From Rhizorhabdus wittichii RW1 (GTDB lineage: Bacteria > Pseudomonadota > Alphaproteobacteria > Sphingomonadales > Sphingomonadaceae), in contig CP000699.1 in the NCBI GenBank assembly GCA_000016765.1, positions 1,612,001 through 1,676,000 on the forward strand: a stretch of DNA of 64,000 nt. Direction: 5' to 3'. The notes beneath the pieces are model-generated. The model was given only the letters and a program-made list of their open reading frames with translations, searched no databases and was not told the DNA's origin. The position numbers were made by a program, and so were the translations under genes. Every line of letters starts with the position of its first letter. Position 1 is the stretch's first letter. Below, piece after piece: positions 59,433-64,000 of this stretch.

Positions 59433-59457
59433 AACCCTCGGGTGGAGAGGCGGTTCC
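59433..59457 (-). promoter_or_regulatory. EcfG-type (general stress response) promoter candidate
   Basis: On the minus strand GGAAC, 16 bases, GGTT, close to the alphaproteobacterial sigma-EcfG consensus GGAAC-N16/17-CGTT. The -10 element lies 30 bases before the start of the GYYD-repeat gene. Confidence 0.5.
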
Positions 59458-59541
59458 CGCGACAGGGCCGGGGAAATTCAGGATCGGCGCGCTTGACGGC
59501 CGATGCGGTCGTGACGATGAAGGAACAAAGGAGTTGCGCCG

Positions 59542-59973
59542 ATGCGTCCATTCGTCCTCGCCGCCCTGATCGCCGCCGGCGCCGCGCTGCCGGCCGGCCC
59601 CGCCCTCGCCGTCGACATCCCCGCCGCCGATGCCGAGCATGAGGGCGCGCGGATGACGCGGCTGCCCGACGACTGGCTCGACAAGGACATCGCCGCCGAT
59701 CCGGAGGCCGAGAAGGCCGACATGCGCGAGGCCGAGTCCGAACGCTGGGAAGAACGCGGCCGGGCCGACGGCGATGCGGACGCGCCCGTCGCCGGGATCG
59801 ACTGCCCCAAGCCGAGCGGCACGACCGGGGCGATCCTGGGCGCGGTCGCGGGCGGGCTGCTCGGCAACGTCGTCGACGGCGGCCGCCACCGTGCGCTCGG
59901 CACGATCGTCGGCGCGGGCGGCGGCGCCCTGCTCGGCCGCGAGGTGGAGCAACGCTCGGCCAAGTGCAAATAG
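59542..59973 (+). CDS. Glycine-zipper periplasmic/outer-membrane protein (143 aa)
   Basis: Signal peptide (MRPFVLAALIAAGAALPAGPALA), an acidic linker, then a C-terminal glycine-zipper 2TM domain (GTTGAILGAVAGGLLGNVVDGGRHRALGTIVGAG) and a final CK. AAAGGAG lies before the ATG. The zipper is close to those of the two neighbouring genes, so all three look like paralogues of the 17-kDa surface-antigen type. Function unknown. Confidence 0.75.
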   Translation: MRPFVLAALIAAGAALPAGPALAVDIPAADAEHEGARMTRLPDDWLDKDIAADPEAEKADMREAESERWEERGRADGDADAPVAGIDCPKPSGTTGAILGAVAGGLLGNVVDGGRHRALGTIVGAGGGALLGREVEQRSAKCK

Positions 59974-60045
59974 GGACAACCTTCGCACCCGAGGGATAGA
60001 TTCCTGATTTCAGGCGTTTTTCCGTCGATCGCCCACCTGTCCGCC

Positions 60046-60076
60046 GCATGAACCCGTCGTAGTTTTCGGTTCATGC
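60046..60076. repeat. Perfect 9-bp inverted repeat upstream of the third glycine-zipper gene
   Basis: GCATGAACC (60046-60054) and GGTTCATGC (60068-60076) with a 13-base spacer, 58 bases before the start at 60135. Could be an operator or a leader hairpin. Confidence 0.55.
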
Positions 60077-60134
60077 AACCTTGTCGCGCGCCTGTCGTTC
60101 TGCCCCCGTCCTATTTTCGGACGGGAGACATGAC

Positions 60135-60569
60135 ATGCGTAAGTTCATCCTGGCCGCAGCGCTGATCGCCACCGCCGTCCCGACGGTCGCGATGGCCGAT
60201 CCGCCACCCTGGGCGCCCGCGCATGGGCGGCGCGATCATGACTGGCGCGAGAACCGCCGCTACGACTGGAACCGGCCCGATCCGCGCTACGGCAACCGCT
60301 ATGACGCGTCGCGTTATTATCGCGACGGCCGCTACTACAAGGAGCGCCGGCTGAGCCGCAACGACCGCATCTATCGCGGCAATGACGGCCGCTATTATTG
60401 CCGCCGTTCGGACGGCACCACCGGCCTGATCATCGGCGCGGTCGGCGGCGGCCTGCTCGGCAACGCGCTCGACAACGGCCGCTCGTCGACCCTGGGCACG
60501 ATCCTCGGCGCGGGCGCCGGCGCGCTGCTCGGCCGCTCGATCGACCGCGGCGACATGAAGTGCCGTTGA
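60135..60569 (+). CDS. Glycine-zipper envelope protein (144 aa)
   Basis: Signal peptide (MRKFILAAALIATAVPTVAMA), a basic Tyr/Arg-rich middle (YDWNRPDPRYGNRYDASRYY...) and a C-terminal glycine zipper (GLIIGAVGGGLLGNALDNGRSS) ending KCR. GGGAG supports the ATG at 60135. Third of three adjacent glycine-zipper genes; the KCK/KCR ends of the two plus-strand copies match. Confidence 0.75.
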   Translation: MRKFILAAALIATAVPTVAMADPPPWAPAHGRRDHDWRENRRYDWNRPDPRYGNRYDASRYYRDGRYYKERRLSRNDRIYRGNDGRYYCRRSDGTTGLIIGAVGGGLLGNALDNGRSSTLGTILGAGAGALLGRSIDRGDMKCR

Positions 60570-60580
60570 ACACCTAAGGC

Positions 60581-60661
60581 CGTCACCCCGGCGGAGGCCG
60601 GGGTCTCGGGAGAGGCGCGATTCGCTTCTCTCATGAGATGCCGGCCTCCGCCGGCATGACG
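60581..60661. repeat. REP-like repeat, copy 4
   Basis: Left unit CCCCGGC-GGAG-GCCGGGG at 60581-60610 and right unit GCCGGC-CTCC-GCCGGC at 60631-60661. Follows the third glycine-zipper gene by 11 bases. Confidence 0.85.
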
Positions 60662-60741
60662 ATCAGAGCTCAGTACCAGTTGCGTAACGCTTGACCCTGC
60701 CCCTCCGTCGCGCCAATCCGGCGCGACGAGAGGGGATTTTC

Positions 60742-62019
60742 ATGGCAGACAGCGAAGCCAGGCCGTCGACCCGCCGCATCCTGCTGGCGAGCCTGACCGG
60801 CACGTCGGTCGAGTTCTACGATTTCTACATCTTCGCGACCGCGGCTTCGCTGGTGTTCGGACCGCTCTTCTTCGGCGGCTTCGCGCACCAGACCCAGCTC
60901 ATCTGGTCCTACACGCTGCTCGGCCTCGCCTTCCTGTCGCGGCCGCTCGGCGCCTGGGCGTTCGGCCATTTCGGCGACCGGATCGGCCGCAAGTCGACCC
61001 TCGTCGCGTCGCTGATGGTGATGGGCCTGTCGACGCTGCTGATCGCCTTCCTGCCCTCCTATGAGACCGCCGGCTGGCTCGGCGCCTTCCTGCTCGCGCT
61101 GCTGCGCTTCGGGCAGGGCTTCGGCCTCGGCGGCGAATGGGGCGGCGCGGCGCTGCTCGCGGTCGAGAACGCCCCGCCGGGCAAGCGCGCCCGCTACGGC
61201 ATGTTCCCGCAATTGGGCGCCCCGGTCGGCTTCATCGCGGCCAATGGGCTGTTCATGCTGCTCGGCCTGGCGATGACCCAGCAGCAGTTCATGGAGTGGG
61301 GCTGGCGCCTGCCCTTCCTCGGATCGGCGGTGCTGGTCGGGGTCGGCCTGTGGGTGCGGCTCAAGCTCACCGAGACCGCCGCGTTCAAGGCCGCCATGGC
61401 CGAGGCCGAACCCGCCAAGGTGCCGATCGCCGAGCTGTTCCGCGACCATCTCGTCCCGACCATCGCCGGCACCTTCGCTGCGATCGCCTGCTTCGCGACC
61501 TATTATCTCGCGACCGCCTTCGCGCTCGGCTACGCGACCAGCAATCTCGGCATCGCCAAGGAGACCTTCCTCGGCGTCCAGCTCGTCGCGATCCTGTTCA
61601 TGGCCGGCGGCATCCTGCTCGCCGGCTGGTGGGCCGACATGAGGAGCCCGCGCTACGTCCTCATCGCCGGCTGCGTCGGCACGATCGCGACCGGGCTGCT
61701 GATGGGGCCGATGCTGCTGAGCGCCGACCTGACGATCATCGCGCTGTGGCTGATGCTCGCGCTGTTCATGATGGGCTTCGTCTACGGCCCGCTCGGCGCC
61801 TTCCTGCCGTCGCTGTTCCCGCCGCGGGTGCGTTATACGGGCGCGTCGATGACCTTCAACATCGCCGGCATCCTCGGCGCGGCGCCGGTGCCAGCGGTCG
61901 CGCAATATCTGACCGACCATGGCGGCCTCGGCTATGTCGGCTATTATCTGAGTGGGTCGGCGATGGTCAGCCTCGCCGCGCTCTGGTGGACTCGGCACCA
62001 CGACGCTAAGGCATATTGA
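60742..62019 (+). CDS. MFS transporter, metabolite:H+ symporter (MHS/ShiA-like) family
   Basis: 425 residues with 12 transmembrane helices. MHS signatures: GTSVEFYDFYIFATAA at the start, RPLGAWAFGHFGDRIGRKSTL between helices 2 and 3, and LLRFGQGFGLGGEWGGAALLAVE in helix 4-5. Substrates of this family are organic acids, betaines or shikimate; none can be assigned. The start at 60742 follows GAGGGG. It overlaps the next gene by one base (TGATG). Confidence 0.9.
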   Translation: MADSEARPSTRRILLASLTGTSVEFYDFYIFATAASLVFGPLFFGGFAHQTQLIWSYTLLGLAFLSRPLGAWAFGHFGDRIGRKSTLVASLMVMGLSTLLIAFLPSYETAGWLGAFLLALLRFGQGFGLGGEWGGAALLAVENAPPGKRARYGMFPQLGAPVGFIAANGLFMLLGLAMTQQQFMEWGWRLPFLGSAVLVGVGLWVRLKLTETAAFKAAMAEAEPAKVPIAELFRDHLVPTIAGTFAAIACFATYYLATAFALGYATSNLGIAKETFLGVQLVAILFMAGGILLAGWWADMRSPRYVLIAGCVGTIATGLLMGPMLLSADLTIIALWLMLALFMMGFVYGPLGAFLPSLFPPRVRYTGASMTFNIAGILGAAPVPAVAQYLTDHGGLGYVGYYLSGSAMVSLAALWWTRHHDAKAY

Positions 62020-63194
62020 TGTTTTTCGGCTTCCTCGACGAGCTTCGCGCCGCCGGCATCCCCGCCAGCCTCAAGGAGCATCTGACCCTGCTCGAGGCGA
62101 TGGACCGCGACGTGATCGGCTGGTCGCCCGAGGAATTCTATTATCTCGCCCGCGCCACCTATGTGAAGGACGAGGGCCTGCTCGACCGCTTCGACCGGGT
62201 GTTCGGCAAGGTGTTCCGCGGCGTGCTCGACCAGGCCGGCGAAGGGCATGAGATCCCGGAGGACTGGCTGAAGGCGATCGCCCAGAAATTCCTGAGCCCC
62301 GAGGAGATGGCGAAGATCGAGGCGCTCGGCTCCTGGGACGAGATCATGGAGACGCTCAAGAAGCGGCTCGAGGAGCAGCAGGGCAAGCACCAGGGCGGCA
62401 ACAAGTGGATCGGCACCGGCGGCACCTCGCCCTTCGGCAATTCGGGCTATAATCCCGAAGGCGTGCGGATCGGCGGGCAGAGCGTCCACAAGCGCGCGAT
62501 CAAGGTGTGGGAGAAGCGCGAGTATAAGAATCTCGACAACGACGTCGAGCTGGGCACCCGCAACATCAAGGTGGCGCTGCGCCGCCTGCGCCGCTTCGCG
62601 CGCGAGGGGGCGGCGGACGAGCTCGACCTCGACGGCACGATCGACGGCACCGCGCGGCGCGGCTTCCTCGACATCCACATGCGGCCCGAGCGGCGCAACG
62701 CGGTCAAGCTGCTGCTCTTCCTCGACATCGGCGGATCGATGGACCCGCACGTCAAGCTGTGCGAGGAGCTGTTCTCGGCCGCGACGGCCGAGTTCAAGCA
62801 TCTCGAATTCTTCTACTTCCACAACTGCATCTACGAAGGCGTGTGGAAGGACAATCGCCGCCGCTTCCAGGAGCGCACGCCGACCTGGGACATCCTCCAC
62901 AAATATGGCCACGATTATAAGCTGGTGATCGTCGGCGACGCGTCGATGAGCCCCTATGAGATCGCCCAGCCGGGCGGATCGGTCGAGCATTTCAACGAGG
63001 AGGCGGGCGAGGTCTGGCTGAAGCGGATGCTCAACGTCTACGCCTCTGCGGTGTGGCTGAACCCGACGCCCGAGGCCTATTGGATGCATACCCAGTCGAC
63101 CCGCATGATCCGCGAGATCATGCACAACCGCATGTTCGGCCTGACCCTGTCCGGGCTGGAGGACGCGATGCGGAGCCTGGCGCGGAAGAAATAG
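62019..63194 (+). CDS. CoxE-like VWA-domain protein
   Basis: 391 residues, cytoplasmic. N-terminal helical region with a charged loop, then a VWA domain whose MIDAS reads LLLFLDIGGSMD (Asp and Ser ligands) and VGDASMSPYEI. Such CoxE-like proteins often pair with a MoxR AAA+ ATPase, but none is in the window. One-base overlap with the MFS gene suggests coupling. Function unknown. Confidence 0.82.
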   Translation: MFFGFLDELRAAGIPASLKEHLTLLEAMDRDVIGWSPEEFYYLARATYVKDEGLLDRFDRVFGKVFRGVLDQAGEGHEIPEDWLKAIAQKFLSPEEMAKIEALGSWDEIMETLKKRLEEQQGKHQGGNKWIGTGGTSPFGNSGYNPEGVRIGGQSVHKRAIKVWEKREYKNLDNDVELGTRNIKVALRRLRRFAREGAADELDLDGTIDGTARRGFLDIHMRPERRNAVKLLLFLDIGGSMDPHVKLCEELFSAATAEFKHLEFFYFHNCIYEGVWKDNRRRFQERTPTWDILHKYGHDYKLVIVGDASMSPYEIAQPGGSVEHFNEEAGEVWLKRMLNVYASAVWLNPTPEAYWMHTQSTRMIREIMHNRMFGLTLSGLEDAMRSLARKK

Positions 63195-63213
63195 ATCGAA
63201 GCGCCCCCCATCA

Positions 63214-63296
63214 CGTCACCCCGGCGGAGGCCGGGGTCTCGGGAGATGAGGCGAGCCGCGACTCTCCTGAGATGCCGGCCTCCGCCGGCATGACGG
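63214..63296. repeat. REP-like repeat, copy 5
   Basis: Left unit CCCCGGC-GGAG-GCCGGGG from 63214, right unit GCCGGC-CTCC-GCCGGC to 63296. It lies between the convergent ends of the VWA gene and anmK. Confidence 0.85.
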
Positions 63297-63303
63297 CTTG
63301 GAA

Positions 63304-64000
63304 TCAGGGCCGGTGCGTCACCCCGCCCGTCAGCGGCTCCGCCACCCCGGTCGTACCGGGGAAGCTGATCGCCTGCCCTTTCAGCGAGCGCACCGCCATA
63401 TAGGCGAAACCCTCCGCCTCGGTCGCGTCGCCGTTCCAGCCGAGCGCCTCGATCGGCTCGGGGGTTATTTTTGTAGCGGTCGCTATCATTTTCATCAGGG
63501 TCGGATTGTGCCGCCCGCCGCCCGCGACGATCAGCCGGCGGGGCGGCGCCGGCAGGTGGCGCAGCGCGAGCGCCACCGTCTCGGCGGTGAAGGCGGTCAG
63601 GGTCGCGGCGCCGTCGGCGGCGGAGAGGCCGCGCGCGGGCTGGATGGTGAAGTCGGCGCGGTCGAGCGACTTGGGCGGCGGCGCGTCGAACCAGTCATTG
63701 TCGAGCATCGCCCCGAGCACCGCGCGATCGACAGTGCCGCGCGCGGCGAAGGCGCCGTGCGCGTCATAGGGCGATCCGGTCTCCTGCAGCATCCAGTCGT
63801 CGATCAGGCCGTTGGCGGGGCCGGTGTCGAAGGCGATCAGCTCGCCCTCGCCCGCGCCCAGCCAGGTGATGTTGGCGACCCCGCCGAGGTTGAGCACCGC
63901 GACCGGCCCCTCCATCCCGGCGGTCAGCGCGCGGTGATAGACCGGCAGCAGCGGCGCCCCCTGCCCGCCCGCGGCGACGTCGGCCGAGCGCAGGTCGTTG
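63304..64000 (-). CDS. anmK: Anhydro-N-acetylmuramic acid kinase, C-terminal part (5' end beyond the window)
   Basis: Phosphorylates anhydro-MurNAc in peptidoglycan recycling. About 230 C-terminal residues are present; the frame is open to the right edge. Family motifs: NLGGVANITWLG, FDTGPANGLIDDW, and GGGRHNPTLM. An internal ATG at 63915 is not the start, because the frame upstream continues with family-like sequence (NDLRSADVAAGGQGAPLLP). The gene ends seven bases from the repeat element. Confidence 0.92.
   Translation of the reverse strand, partial: NDLRSADVAAGGQGAPLLPVYHRALTAGMEGPVAVLNLGGVANITWLGAGEGELIAFDTGPANGLIDDWMLQETGSPYDAHGAFAARGTVDRAVLGAMLDNDWFDAPPPKSLDRADFTIQPARGLSAADGAATLTAFTAETVALALRHLPAPPRRLIVAGGGRHNPTLMKMIATATKITPEPIEALGWNGDATEAEGFAYMAVRSLKGQAISFPGTTGVAEPLTGGVTHRP

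Noticed and set aside
1-64000. tRNA, rRNA, insertion sequences, phage genes or integration sites
   Set aside because: Intergenic regions were read for cloverleaf ends, transposase frames and terminal repeats; none was seen. The inverted repeats present are short, non-coding and not flanked by transposase genes.

Overview
The window is a contiguous stretch of high-GC chromosome from an alphaproteobacterium, most likely a sphingomonad (Sphingomonas / Rhizorhabdus type). This rests on the content: many TonB-dependent receptors, a TorF-type porin, an NAD-dependent Fds formate dehydrogenase, a short NrdA, glycine-zipper envelope proteins, and recurring intergenic inverted repeats. I see no rRNA, tRNA, CRISPR array, insertion sequence or prophage. 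It reads as ordinary core and metabolic chromosome with a few unusual signalling clusters.

Layout. 1-7570: kdp potassium-uptake operon on the minus strand (27-aa leader peptide, kdpF, kdpA, kdpB, kdpC, kdpD, kdpE cut by the window edge), with a tandem-repeat operator candidate in front. 7576-9291: an acyl-CoA dehydrogenase. 9393-16840: formate dehydrogenase operon lysR-fdsG-fdsB-fdsA-fdsD-fdhD-mobA, with matching LysR-type operator candidates before lysR and before fdsG. 17016-19727: a membrane-bound GAF/PAS adenylate cyclase. 19737-22727: SDR, acyl-CoA dehydrogenase and APH-like phosphotransferase, resembling the 4-hydroxyacid (levulinate, ACAD10/11-like) pathway, divergent from a GntR regulator that sits with a TorF porin and a stand-alone cyclase-like protein. 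25265-30938: a TonB receptor, a phytase-like esterase and a TPR protein.

31028-38911 holds the most unusual group: a SpoIIE-type phosphatase, an ATP/ADP-translocase-like (NTT) membrane protein fused to HEAT-type repeats, a HAMP sensor without output domain, a degenerate cyclic-nucleotide-binding domain, a second HAMP protein whose C-terminus looks like a dead SpoIIE phosphatase, a STAS anti-anti-sigma protein and an RsbW-like kinase. Together they look like a partner-switching circuit attached to a nucleotide-transporter-like receptor. Next come a SET-domain protein overlapping a PLP-dependent decarboxylase, a GGDEF-EAL protein, a dienelactone hydrolase with a coupled small protein, a CorA/ZntB transporter and a GT39-like membrane protein.

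46711-54026: a FecI sigma / FecR / TonB receptor cassette followed by an autotransporter. 54343-58315: class Ia ribonucleotide reductase in two transcription units (nrdA; small membrane protein plus nrdB), each preceded by a NrdR-box candidate. 58426-60569: three glycine-zipper envelope proteins, one with nine GYYD-x-x-GRWV repeats and a general-stress-type promoter candidate. 60742-63194: an MHS-family transporter overlapping a CoxE-like VWA protein. 63304-64000: the 3' part of anmK. The longest gene-free stretches are 54027-54596 (two hairpins, then the nrdA promoter and leader) and 56559-56968 (terminator, repeat element, nrdB promoter).
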